A stretch of DNA of 12,401 bases from Physocladia obscura (taxonomy: Eukaryota > Chytridiomycota > Chytridiomycetes > Chytridiales > Chytriomycetaceae), in the NCBI GenBank assembly GCA_027596945.1, contig JADGJH010000537.1:1-12401 (forward strand), read 5' to 3'. The notes under the pieces are model-generated. The model saw only the letters and a program-made list of their open reading frames with translations, made no database searches and was not told the DNA's origin. This document shows positions 1-10,100 of this stretch, one piece after another. How positions within the stretch are numbered: the stretch's first letter is position 1; every line of letters begins with the position of its first letter. A program made the translations under genes and the position numbers.

Positions 1-779
1 ATGTGATGTCACCAGTTTTCTAAGGGGAAAATGTCAAAGTGGTGGTAAATGCACTATAAATAGTGAAACCCACAGCATACTTACAAATATACACAAAAAT
101 TGATGACTTGTAGTCTGACATCTCTTTCCTAAAGGCTTCCAACTCTACTCAACATATACAAGCCATGCTCTTGCATAGGATAATCTGGGTAAGTATGTTT
201 TTTGATATTTGAGTAATCTAGTAAGCAAACTGTGTCCTTTACTATTATCCAATGAACATACCAGATTCTTCTCAATGGTACTCTATTATTCTATCTATAC
301 CTGTAGTGTGCTTTCATGCTGATAACTAATCAGTTATTAGATTTAGAAATAAAAGTACCTCTAACAAGGAAGCACATTAGCTGGTGAGATCAAACCTCTG
401 CCCACTTATCACTCCCCTGCCAACTACTTCCACCAATCTGTTACCAGTTAGCATTTCACCAGCAACTGTCAACAACACTACTATTTTTTCAGCTAAATTT
501 CACCCTGGAGATTCCTCCATCCAAGTCAAGATACCTAGACCCTGCTGCAAAAAATTTCTGCCCTACCTTCACTCTGGAATTATCAAGGAGATTGTTGTTA
601 CACAAATGTCTGAAGTAAACATTATTTTGAGGTTGGAAAAAAGATAAAAATTATATTCATTTTATGATTTAAATTTAGATATAAACTGAAAATTCAATTT
701 GAAATACATATTTTTATATCAAAAATTATTTCACTATTGATACAAACATTTTAAAATTCTCCACGCCTACATTTTTTAG
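1..779. other. AT-rich spacer, no recognisable gene
   Basis: I see no gene here that I can support. The longest open frame (plus strand, 384-647) is under 90 codons, lacks a convincing ATG context and resembles no family I know. On the minus strand, roughly 390-600 has a short coding-like stretch broken by stops, which could be more transposon debris continuing from the relic next to it, but I recognise no motif. No tRNA, rRNA or tandem repeat is evident. Confidence 0.5.
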
Positions 780-1370
780 ACCTTCCTGATTTTAACTAAT
801 CCTTCTGAAATTTCATCTTTCAAGTTTACTTCAAATTTAATTTGTGGCAGGAAGAAAAATTGGAATTATGCCAGCTGACCACAAATCTATGATCAGTTGA
901 AGACACTGATATATTTTTGCACCATCTAGAATCCAGATGGAGTTTTGACCTTAATAGACTTGCTTTTTTTTTCAATTCCACAGCAAACCTTGTGCAGTAT
1001 GATACAAACTTGACTTTTGGGAAAATTTGCTTAGGTTTAAACTTCTCAAGTAGGCCATTGCAGCTGATAAAACAGAGCATATCAACCTGAGATGGGTGCT
1101 TATACTCACCTTGCAACTTGAGCTTGGTTCTTTTTAGGGCATAACCTCACTTACACAACATTTTTTTGTTGTCAAAGGATATTCTGTCAAGAAACACAAC
1201 ATTATGGATACTTCAAGGCTATCAGGATTTTTTCCACTTGATGATAAAACTTTTTTTGTTATTCACAGAGTTAATAGACAAGTTGGAAAGTTTATCATGC
1301 AATTCAAAGACTGTTGCCTGTACTCCTGATTTATTATTCACTCATTATAGGAAACAGTATTGATTTCTTC
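780..1370 (-). pseudogene. Degenerate DD34E transposase relic (IS630/Tc1-mariner type)
   Basis: Seen: fragments of a DDE transposase in shifting minus-strand frames. Reading 5' to 3' on that strand, a fragment EKILIALKYP near 1210-1240 leads, after a frameshift, into VVFLDRISFDN (from 1200; first Asp at 1186-1188). An open stretch with LLEKFKPKQIF and VSYCTRFAVEL follows. A further frameshift leads to SIWILDGAKIY (second Asp at 924-926) and GIIPIFLPA (about 843-869). Counting exactly 34 residues past the second Asp gives Glu at 819-821, the canonical DD34E spacing, although two stops lie between. Known: LDE, ILDGA and GIIPIFLPA-type motifs mark the IS630/Tc1 DDE superfamily (Pfam DDE_3). At least two frameshifts and several stops make it non-functional. 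I could not find the terminal inverted repeats, so the outer limits and the N-terminal HTH part are uncertain. Confidence 0.72.
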
Positions 1371-1775
1371 AAGAAAATAATTTCTCAATCCAGTCCTTTT
1401 AAGCAGTAAAAGTACTTTAAATTTTGGCAATGGCTTTCACTTGGCAGCTTTGAGCCTGTGGGTACATTTTAACATTGTTTTTGTAGATATAGAGCTCCTT
1501 GGCATAAGTATAAATTGTACTCCAACTTCAACTTTTTTTAATACAATGTTGGACTCTAATCATTTAGTTAAGAGACAATGTATTGAATTAGTTGACTCAA
1601 GTTAATATAGCAACCATCAACCTACTACTACTGCAGCAACTTCTACAATTTACTGAAATCTTAAGTCTGTTCCTTATCTACATTTAATTTACTTCGTGGG
1701 AAAAAGAAAAAAAAATTGCGCAATAACTTTGATAAGTAAAATTGTACTGAATCACAAAGTCAATAGTCGCATCAG
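1371..1775. other. AT-rich spacer, possibly transposon N-terminal debris
   Basis: No gene can be supported here. The minus strand has short open pieces such as YPQAQSCQVKAIAKI around 1410-1480. These could be the decayed N-terminal part of the neighbouring transposase, but I cannot recognise a helix-turn-helix. The junction between transposon debris and the first glycosyltransferase remnant lies somewhere near 1690-1775 and shows no clear inverted repeat or target-site duplication. Confidence 0.4.
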
Positions 1776-1975
1776 GGTTGGTAGATATATCAAGTAATTT
1801 TATACTGGTGTTGAAAGAATGTTGGCTATGGAAAGTGATTCAAGATTGCAAACGGAATAGAGAGCATAGGATTCCTATAACTATGATACCAAAGAGATAA
1901 AGAGTTTGTAAAATTTTGGAAGTGGATGTATGATTCGAATGAAAGGAATATGATGAGTTTTATCGTTATTTATAG
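1776..1975 (+). pseudogene. C-terminal remnant of a glycosyltransferase paralog (array copy 1)
   Basis: The translation TGVERMLAMESDSR (from about 1803) aligns with TGVSRVLAMDTDAR near the C-terminus of the intact copy downstream. It continues through YDTKEIKSL-stop-NFG, matching YEFDTNVMASNLINFG. Immediately upstream, LVDISS (about 1778-1795) aligns with SVDVSS of copy 2 after a one-base shift. The end, KGI-stop, and about 30 bases of 3' flank (around 1943-1975) closely match the end of copy 2 near 2919-2952. So this is the tail of a former full gene in the same orientation. At least three in-frame stops and a frameshift mark it as dead. Everything upstream is missing and is replaced by spacer and transposon debris. 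Confidence 0.78.
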
Positions 1976-2045
1976 AAGAATTATTTCATCAGAGCAAAAA
2001 TTCTGTTACAAAAGTTTCTGCCTAATTTCGGAAAAATTATCAGCC

Positions 2046-2931
2046 GAGGTGTGCTTGAATGCCAAATATTGAGCAAATCAAACATGAGCAATATACTTAT
2101 TTGAATACGTGGATATAGTTCTCTGCGAGGTTCGAGTTATGTGCAAAGCAGTGGCCAAATTTATCGCCTCCGAGAAAGTAAATTCTCAATGAAATTCAAG
2201 CGTTTCCCGAGGTTAAAATTCATGTCTCATTCAAGTCCAGATCCACATATTGATTCATTATCCAGTACGCCGTCATCAGCGCAGGCTCTTTTTTTTATTT
2301 TAAATTTTAAACTCATTCGGTTGATTGGAAACCACAGGAATTCAACACGTTTTATTATTCATATAGCGAGAGTGGTAGCAAAAGCACAAAGCAGCTGTTT
2401 CACTGTTGGCTGATTCATCCTGAATGGCCACATTTAACTTTTGTTGGTAACTCTGACCGTACTGTATTTATCACCGATCACTTTGCTATTCATATCCACA
2501 AAGAAAAAATTCCGAATTCCAAAAAATATCCACATCCTTGAACGGCAATCATTTTCGCAATCACGCTGGCTAGAGGGGTCAAGCGGTGTACATGTGTGCT
2601 CATCCAGCCAGGAAAAATATGGCCATTATATTAACGAAGCGCGTGTGTTGGGCGCTGTTGTCGTCACAACTGATAATCCGCCTATAAATGAATTTATTGT
2701 TGATGGGAGAGTGGAATGCTGCTGGATCACGGAGAGCCGAAACATGCGCGGTATCATGCCCTGGCTGGTTATTTCAAATGTTCGGTGGATGTATCGAGTA
2801 GTAATATCTGTGCAGGTGTTGACTCAAGAATGCAAATGGGGCAGAAAGCACGGGACGTATATGACTTTGACACCAAAGATATGATAAAGATTTCTTGGGG
2901 GGAATTTAAACGCCAATTTAAAGGGATATGA
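2046..2931 (+). pseudogene. Truncated, frameshifted glycosyltransferase pseudogene (array copy 2)
   Basis: This is a decayed paralog of the gene at 3214-4752. It lacks the part matching residues 1 to about 196. Homology starts where Trp198 of the intact copy has become TGA, followed by MPNIEQI. A one-base loss near 2107-2112 restores VDIVLCEVRV in another frame. A further shift near 2170-2190 gives KFSMKFKR and FMSHSSPDPHID. An intron at the conserved position follows (2285-2337), then EFNTFYYSY, HPEWP and SGVHVCSSSQE, with the GT-B E-x7-E glutamates kept (EKYGHYINE). A frameshift around 2704-2715 leads into GYFKCSVDV and the terminal KGI-stop. The catalytic half is better kept than the rest, so it may have stayed functional longer or have been lost recently. 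No full product is possible. Confidence 0.85.
2285..2337 (+). other. Conserved-position intron in pseudogene copy 2 with GC donor
   Basis: It matches the position of the intron at 4042-4098 in the intact copy: coding similarity stops at a CAG codon and resumes with EFNTF, the counterpart of DFNTF. The donor dinucleotide is GC instead of GT and the acceptor is CACAG. GC-AG introns can be spliced, so the change alone would not kill the gene. Its presence shows that copy 2 arose by DNA duplication, not by retroposition of an mRNA. Confidence 0.7.
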
Positions 2932-3213
2932 TGAATTTTAACGTTATTTACCCCTGTTTTCAGAAATAATGAAACAGACAAAAAAAAAAAGACAATTTTT
3001 GAAAAATTTTGATTTTGCAATAATACTTCTGCAAAATACTTGAGGAGATACTCGTGGATACTGGTCTTGCGGTACAGACGTCTTTGATGTAGGATTTATT
3101 TTTGCACTTATCAGTGCAGAAAATGCTGTTAAATAATTAATTCTGAAAATAGCTGTAAAAAAGAATTGTTTCATCGAAGTAAGAGCGCCTGTCAAAACAA
3201 AAATTTTTGGTTG
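2932..3213 (+). promoter_or_regulatory. Spacer and likely 5' region of the intact glycosyltransferase
   Basis: This 282-base AT-rich stretch separates pseudogene copy 2 from the intact copy. Its first 20 or so bases continue the duplicated 3' flank shared with copy 1. The rest must contain the promoter and 5' leader of the downstream gene, but I see no clear TATA box. In-frame codons continue upstream of the ATG to about 3166 but contain no other ATG. Confidence 0.4.
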
Positions 3214-4752
3214 ATGAAACTGCGAACACGCCTAATCTTCAGAAATTCGAATGCCCGAATAATTTTCATTATATTTCTGTTGCCGTCATTGTACATACTA
3301 TCGCAAGTCTCTGTCAACACAAGATTATCGACAGTTGATGATTACAATGATAAAATACCACCCTTCCTTCCCAGGAATTTATCTGCATCGCGTATTTACA
3401 GACCTGTGAACAGAGATTTGGGATTCACCGTCTCAGAAATTGTCAGTCTTTGCCATGAAGGTGGCCCGATGCATATTACGCGATTTGAAGCAATTTCCAG
3501 CCACAACGACGGTTTTATGACAGCAAATTACATTACTAATTGTCACGCAATTGAAATTTCGACAAGTGTAGCTGGTCGATCGATGGGGCATTGTAATGAT
3601 TTTGCGCAATATATTTATTATGCCGGCGCACGACTGAGTCTTGAATTTTCGTTGGACGTGCATCGACAAAAGTGGAAAAATTGCCCCAATTCAACTTATT
3701 TACATGGAGAGTATCCGAATATGTTCTTGAATATCAGTGGTGAGTTCAAAATTTGCGATGTAATAAGTAAAGAGAAAACAAAACAAAAAGATGTTCGAAA
3801 CGCTTGGATGCCGAATATTGAGCAAATCAGAAAGGAGCAAATAGTTTTACTCAATTATTTTGATATTGTGCTTTGCAAAGTTAGAATTTTGTGTGAAGCT
3901 ATCGACAAGTATGTTGCATCGCACAAATCGAAGTCAATAGCCATGAAACTGAAGCGAAAATACATGTCGCATTCAAGTGCGGATCCTCGCATTGATGCCG
4001 AAACATTGATTGGATGTGACACAATGAAAAATATTGTGCAGGTAATGAATCATACATTAGTTTGACATTTGTTGAAATATAAATATGAACGGTATCAGGA
4101 CTTCAATACCTTTTTTCACTCATATGGGAAGAGTGGGCGTAAAAAAACCGACGAGTTATTCAGCTGTTGGATGGCACATCCTGAATGGCCGTCCCTAACA
4201 ATTGTCGGTGTACACAGTTGGCGTGAAATTCTTCGCAACCACTTGACACATGATTTACTTGGCAAGATTTTTTACCGACTTGCACTTATATTCAGACACG
4301 AATTCACTCTGCCTTCCAATCTTCGCGTGGTGCAGTCGCCGCCAATAGCCGAACTGCGTCGACTTCAACTGGCCAGCGGCGTGCATGTTTGTCCGTCTGA
4401 GCAGGAAGGGTTTGGCCACTACATCAACGAGGCGCGCGCATTGTCCGCACTCGTCATCACGACGAACCATCCGCCCATGAACGAATTTATCGTTGATAAC
4501 GTCACTGGAATATTAGTGCAACACGATCCACCCTTTTTCGAAGGCTACCAAGGCATGGCTCCTTATTTTAAAAGTGTGGCAAATGTCCGCAAAGACCATA
4601 TTTGTACTGGTGTCAGTCGTGTCCTGGCAATGGATACCGATGCTCGCAAATTTATGGGAAAGAAAGCACGCGCTGCATATGAATTTGATACAAACGTTAT
4701 GGCAAGTAATCTGATAAACTTTGGAGACGAAGCTTTGGCCAGACTGAAATAA
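3214..4752 (+). CDS. Glycosyltransferase, GT-B fold, type II membrane protein (array copy 3, intact)
   Basis: Coding sequence joins 3214-4041 and 4099-4752 (phase 0 intron), giving 493 residues. The ATG at 3214 is chosen because it is the first in-frame ATG and puts a basic N-terminus before a hydrophobic segment (residues 16-32, RIIFIIFLLPSLYIL), a signal anchor typical of ER/Golgi glycosyltransferases. The lumenal part has MPNIEQI (199-205), MSHSS, HPEWP (303-307), SGVHVCPS (369-376) and EGFGHYINE, whose Glu379 and Glu387 form the E-x7-E signature of GT4-type retaining enzymes that binds the nucleotide-sugar donor. PPMNEF follows. Donor and acceptor cannot be read from sequence. Compared with pseudogene copy 2 it carries about 11 extra residues around 327-340 and a different C-terminal tail. 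It converges on NUP98-NUP96 with a 20-base gap. The family call is fairly sure; the exact role is unknown. Confidence 0.82.
4042..4098 (+). other. Intron of the glycosyltransferase gene
   Basis: A 57-base GT-AG intron (CAG|GTAATG, ATCAG|GAC), phase 0. Read through, it gives a stop codon shortly after 4060. Removing it joins KNIVQ to DFNTFF in frame. The same junction position is kept in pseudogene copy 2. Confidence 0.85.
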
Positions 4753-4753
4753 A
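4748..4753 (+). terminator. Poly(A) signal overlapping the glycosyltransferase stop codon
   Basis: AATAAA on the plus strand spans the TAA stop (4750-4752). With the usual 10-30 base distance to cleavage, the mRNA would end inside the last exon of the convergent nucleoporin gene. Inferred from the hexamer alone. Confidence 0.55.
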
Positions 4754-4765
4754 ATATAATTGGCC

Positions 4766-4771
4766 TTTATT
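4766..4771 (-). terminator. Poly(A) signal next to the NUP98-NUP96 stop codon
   Basis: AATAAA on the minus strand begins one base after the TGA stop (4773-4775). Cleavage at a normal distance would fall within the last codons of the glycosyltransferase gene. Inferred from the hexamer alone. Confidence 0.55.
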
Positions 4772-4772
4772 T

Positions 4773-7110
4773 TCAAACAACCCCATACCAACCCTTTTGA
4801 ATAACATTACTTGCATATTTTCCACGCACATCTTCTGTCAAAGGTAATAATCTCAGCAAGTCCCCGGAAATCTAGAAATGTGGTTAATAAGTAATTAAAA
4901 AATTGAATTGCATTTACCTGAATATCTGTTGAGACAATACCATCGATTTTTGCATTAAAAGCAACAAGTCGGGCAGATATTTCACTCAAACATACAAACC
5001 ATTGTTTTTTTGCATCTTCCAAAGCCGTTTGATCCATTCTGCTACCAAGCCCCTCAACTAGCCAATTCTTCTTGGTTTGAATTTTCGTTATAACCTCAAG
5101 TAATTCTGTCACCCTTGAAAGAATAGCAGCAAATTCGCTTTCTGAAAAAGTGTCCAATTCCTTTTGCTGAATGGTTTTGAACACTTCGATACAATCCAGC
5201 AAAAAACCCCCCCCAAGGCTCCAGTTTTCAATATGTTGTACATTTGCAGCCGAAAGTACGATTTGTCGCAGTAAACTCTCAACTTTTTTATACGATTCTG
5301 ATTTGGTTTTGGGTTCAGCAAAATAAAAATATCGGCGGGAAAGTAATACCATTAATCAATTCCATGGGACTGAGAAAAAGAATGGCAAGTTGATGTGCAA
5401 GATTGTATCTTTTGGCGTCAATCAAACTTATACACTCTTGATAAACATTTCCTATATATTTTGCTCGGATGACCTGATATGTATACATATATACTTCAAT
5501 TTCGCAGTTGAAAATAAGTTGGCAGGTTTTGCTCACCTTTGCTTCATGGATCCAAATTGATGGAATTTTCAAAGTAGAAACAACAAACTTCCAATCTTCA
5601 CTCTCATCCATTGCACTGTCACTATCGCTTTTTTGAATCTCCCGTCCAACGCTTCCGCTTGTGTCATTTAATGGATACCACCTCGCCAAAATATCTCTAA
5701 TAAGAGCCTCACGCCCATTCTGGGTAGACAAAAAAAGACCAACAAATAAAGCCCACTTCCAAAGACCAAGAGATTCCAAGGTATAACAAAAAGATGCAGT
5801 ACATAAATCGGCAGTTCTGGAAACAAGATAACTAATAGTTTCATCAGCTTCACTAATAGCATCCTCCTCAGAATCGACATCGTCAACAACCATTTCAGAA
5901 TTTTTGAACGGGAAATGATTACGATAAATTCTGACAATATTCCCATGATTCAAAAATTCACGAAGATGTTTTGCGCGGCTTAAAACGAGCCACAAAAGCC
6001 AACTAACACGATGGTCAAGTATATTTGGGCCTATAGAGCACGGCAATATGGCAGATTCAAGCAAATAATCTCGGTCTGTGTGTAACTTTAACAAGCTATA
6101 ACACACATCCTTCACCTCTTTTTTGATTAAAGCAGGCTTCTTATTCGGAGAACTAGTATTTCGTTCAATATACCATGGTAGAGGGTGCTTTCCGTTAAGT
6201 TTTGATTTGGTAGCGAAATCATATCCTTCGATGGCTTCTTTGAGATCGACACCGCCACCTTCAGAGTACCACAAAAATATCCCCAAAGTTTGCTTCCAAT
6301 TTGACGCACCGCCAACCAAATAATCATCCCACAAACTAATGTTTCCAGAAATTAACCTCCATAACCTCAAATAATCTGGCGAAATCTCGGTCTTTTCGTG
6401 TGGTCGCTGTGTCCAAATTATTATCTGCTCCGAAATGTCATTCCGCGATGTCTGAAATGTCGAACTACGAGATGAAACACCGTGTCCAGAATATTTCACA
6501 GCACCAGATTGCTGAGCTGCGTCGGAGATCACGGCTACTTTGCTACTAACTCCACCAATTTGAGAAAGAAGTGTGGCAAGCCGAAAGTCACGTGTTCGTA
6601 AAGCAGTTTGTACAGCGCTTGAAACTCGCCGAGCTAATAAATGCGTGTATATTACATCTGCTGTGGGTCTGTTGCCAGAATTTCCGGTCATAGGACTTTC
6701 GCTAAACTTGCGAAGCCATTCTGAAACAGCTTCCTTCTGAACAGCCTCTTTGACTGCGTCCATAGCATCCACAGGCAAACTATCTTTTTCGTTAGATGGC
6801 AGAACAACTGGATCAAACAGTGCGGATGCTAGTGTCCAAACAGACGATTCTTGTTGTATAAAAGTGCGCCGAATATCATTATTGGATGCAGAAGCAAGTG
6901 GGTTTTGCTGCGTTTTTTGCAAAGTCGAGAAGTTGAAGGTCTTATCGATCAAGGCAATAGGGCAAACAGGGAGACATTGTGGAACAGATTGAAGCATAGA
7001 TTTGGCGGGTGTAAAAGATTCATCTACAATAACTCTATTTGTTTCCTGATTAGTAGTAGACGATAACAATGATTCTGTAAGAGCAATAAGAGTTCCATTG
7101 ATAATTGATT
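4773..7110 (-). other. Nup96 helical core (ACE1 fold, Y-complex subunit)
   Basis: Encoded by exons 10-12 and following the RVGWG motif of exon 8. Family-conserved segments appear in order: VWTLASALFD, RDFRLATLLSQIGG, YLRLWRLISGN, WKQTLGIFLWY, SLLKLHTDRDYLLE, LDHRVSWLLWLVL, LESLGLWKWALFV, KIPSIWIHEAKV and NLAHQLAILFLSPMELIN. These match the Nup96/Nup145C helical domain that binds Sec13 and Nup85-Seh1 partners in the Y-complex. The last two introns are very short (52 and 46 bases). Splicing the last one gives a C-terminus ending GWYGVV; reading through also stays open but gives a sequence with less family character. Confidence 0.9.
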
Positions 7111-10100
7111 CCAATGATTTGACGTGACGTTCAACTTCAAATTCGGCAAGACATTCCCGGAGTTTGGTGTCTGTTTCATTCTATATAAAATAAAATGAAA
7201 TTTTAACATTCAAGAAAGAAAGGCTTCTAAATTTTGATTAAACCTGCCACGAAAACACATTCAAAGTCTCGATATTGACATGCGAAAAGGAATCAGAAAA
7301 GCGAGACCTTATGGCAAAAATTTTGTTTGATAAGTTTTATTGACTGAAAAAAACGTGACTAAAAAAAGGATGGCGAACATGATAAGGAAAAAAAAGAAAG
7401 CAAAGCTCTACGATCGCCGCAAATAGCTGCTAACAAGGGGAACAAAAAAAGGAATTGAGGAGGATTCAAAACAAGAAAAGCACCCTATGATCGAAACAGA
7501 CTACGCCCGTATAAAAAAAAAAAAAGCCGTGGGAAAATCATCCTCACCTCCCAGAAACAACAAATTTACCGCCGGGGCCCCATCCAACTCTTGATGAACG
7601 TCCCATAAACAAGCCCGCGTCCACACAGTAGCTTTCGCGACCGTTAACAATACTATCTTTCAACGGAGGAAGCACAATCCCAAAACTTTTTGAATCTTCA
7701 TTGTGTGGAATATGAATACTTTGCATCGGAGATGCCAAGACTACTGAGCCGACTGCTTTCTTGATCACAACTGGCACAACATGCTCATCTTTCGCTAGCG
7801 ATTGAATGGATGGTAACTCTGCGGGAATAATATCTCGTTTTGGTTTGCTTGGAGTTTGACTCAGAAACTCTTGGCTGACATTAATTGGATTCAACTTCGA
7901 TAATGATGGTGACGATGACGATTCATAGTCCATCACAGATTCAATCCCGCGTTTCGATGAAGCACTGAAAAATTGAGCTCCGATATTGGAGCCAGGGACG
8001 CCGCAGAATGATCGCCCAGTTGGACTCATATCGCTTTGAAATAATGCTGATCTCATAACATTAATCTTGCGATCTTGGCTGAATAAAGATACATTGGCAA
8101 TCACATTCTCGTTTGCGGATGTATTGCTTTCTTGATCGTTACTCTCATGAATAGCAGTTGACATTTTGAGTAAACTTTCATCCAAAATATCTCCTCCCAT
8201 TTGCATTGCTTCATCTTCTTCTTCATCCTCTTCTTCTTCCGCCTCTTCAAAGTCTTGGTTTTCTTCAATTTCCACTTCTTCATCCTCCTCCTCCATATCG
8301 TCCAATGCAGACATATTCCTCAAAATCGGTGGTTGGCGCTGATTTTGCTGTTCCTGTTGATGCTGACGTTGCTGCTGTTGTAAAAACTCCAAACTTTTTT
8401 TTTGCAAATTTTGTGTTGCAAATCGTCGAAGATCTCGTACTTTCGAAGTTGGTAACCCCAAAACTTTTCTCGACTTGACATGTGCAAAAGAGTCGTTTCC
8501 CATAAAAGAAGGTTCATCGTCCTCATCATAATCGTCATAATCGTCATCCTTGTTTATCACACTTTTCAGCGTTTCTCCATCATGCGGCACATTTCCTGAC
8601 GAAAATTCTTCAATTTGCCCTTCATTAATATCACCGTCATCCTCTTCGTCAAATCCATATTTTGAAAAATGCTCGACACGAAATCTCCAAGTTCCTGTTG
8701 CCTTATTGAATCCAAGCATTTTTGTCCCTTCAATAGATTCGAGCCTTTTGAAGTGTTTGTCAAATTTCGGGTCTGTATCGTCATCAATAACATTCCCAGT
8801 TCGTTTATCTATCACCCAGCAACGATCTAATGACACTTCCGCCGGAACATTCACTCCCATTCCAGCTGGATCCTTTTCATCCTCATCAGGATAAACTTCA
8901 ATCGCCTTGTGCTTCAGTATTACAACAGTTCCAGGGATATTAGCAATTCCTGCACGAGTCCCCGTCGGACTGGCTTGCAACAGATTAACAGGTTCAAGAA
9001 ATTTGACTTTCCCAACACCGGGAAGAATAACAGTGTACGAATCTACATGTGTCAGTTCTACATCGCTCAATTTCATCAATTCATCAATGGGCGGTTCAGT
9101 TTCATATACCACTGCTCCACCGTTACTACTATTCCCGACAGAAGGACTGCGATGAGGTGAGCTCTTTCCATTTAATTTTCCGTTACTGCTTGCTGTTGCT
9201 ACTACAAAAGGTGGTTTTTGAGCTGATATAGGCGCTTTCTTTGCACTTCCAGTAACATCAATCACAGGTACCCTAACCGATGATATAGTTTCGTCCAGAA
9301 ATCTTACAGTACGACTCGATGCTGATGATACTTCGCTGCTACCAACAGCGTTGCCATTTTGAGTTTTAGCAGGGGTACCAACAGTATTGACGCCTATTGC
9401 AACGTTCGCATCAGGCTCTTCAGAAATAATTAGTTTCTTTACTCTAGGTTTAAAAGAACCGGAATAATTCGATCCAGACAAAGCATCCCCAATAGAGTCA
9501 TCTTTCAAGAGTCCAAGCACAGATTTTGGCAATCCTGCCGAAGAAGAGGCAGTTCCAACAACAGTGTTGCCTGATCCATTACCACCTATTCCATTAAAAA
9601 AATCACTCGGAACGCGAGACGGTGTGAATCCTCGAAGTTTAATTTTTGATGCGCTTTTTGGTGTCATTTTGTAGTGAGGTGGAATGATTTGCTTTTTCTC
9701 TTCCGGAGGGGCGAATAATGCAGGTCCAGCAGTATTCGCGTTAAGTGGACCACCTATTCCTACAGCTGTGGACTTTGTAGATGCAGTAAATAGAGGATTG
9801 TTTCCATATGGGTTGCTGTCGATTGATGCGTGAAGTGACGGCAAGGTTTGTTGCGTACTTTGTGCTCCAACAGTAGAAGGGCCAAACATACTGTTTCCAA
9901 AGAAAGAGTTTCCCCCTGCCGAGGAGCCTCCAAGTAAACCACCGCCAGATGTTGATGCCCCAAAACTCACCGATGTTCCAAAGTTTGCAGCTGTTTGAGC
10001 TTGAGTGGGCCCAAATCCTCCTGTACCACTAAACATAGTCCCGGCTGTCGGAGCTACCGTAGATTGTCCAAACCCCCCAAACCCTGGAGATTGAGCAGGT

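Noticed and set aside
384..647. 87-codon plus-strand open frame
   Set aside because: It has no ATG start, no recognisable domain, and sits in AT-rich spacer next to transposon debris.
2769..3195. Minus-strand open frames over the end of pseudogene copy 2 and the spacer
   Set aside because: They lie antisense to the decayed gene and across low-complexity A runs. No family resemblance or splice logic supports them.
3166..3213. Upstream in-frame extension of the glycosyltransferase start
   Set aside because: The extension begins with TTG, not ATG. The first in-frame ATG at 3214 gives a proper signal-anchor N-terminus.
4807..4917. Unspliced C-terminus of Nup96 ending near 4807
   Set aside because: The open reading continues, but a clean 46-base GT-AG intron with a pyrimidine-rich end joins in phase to a tail whose stop sits next to a poly(A) signal.
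7181..7547. Direct splice from the exon 8 donor to the TATATAG acceptor
   Set aside because: It joins phase 2 to phase 0 and runs into a stop out of frame with the Nup96 core.
5315..7560. NUP96 as a separate gene starting around 7114
   Set aside because: The frame is open upstream of that ATG to a good acceptor at 7181. A 64-base exon links it in frame to the NUP98 part, and the HFS cleavage site plus RVGWG indicate a fused precursor.
8201..8547. Open frames opposite the acidic and Gln-rich segment
   Set aside because: They are antisense shadows of low-complexity codons (Leu- or Phe-rich readings) with no independent support.
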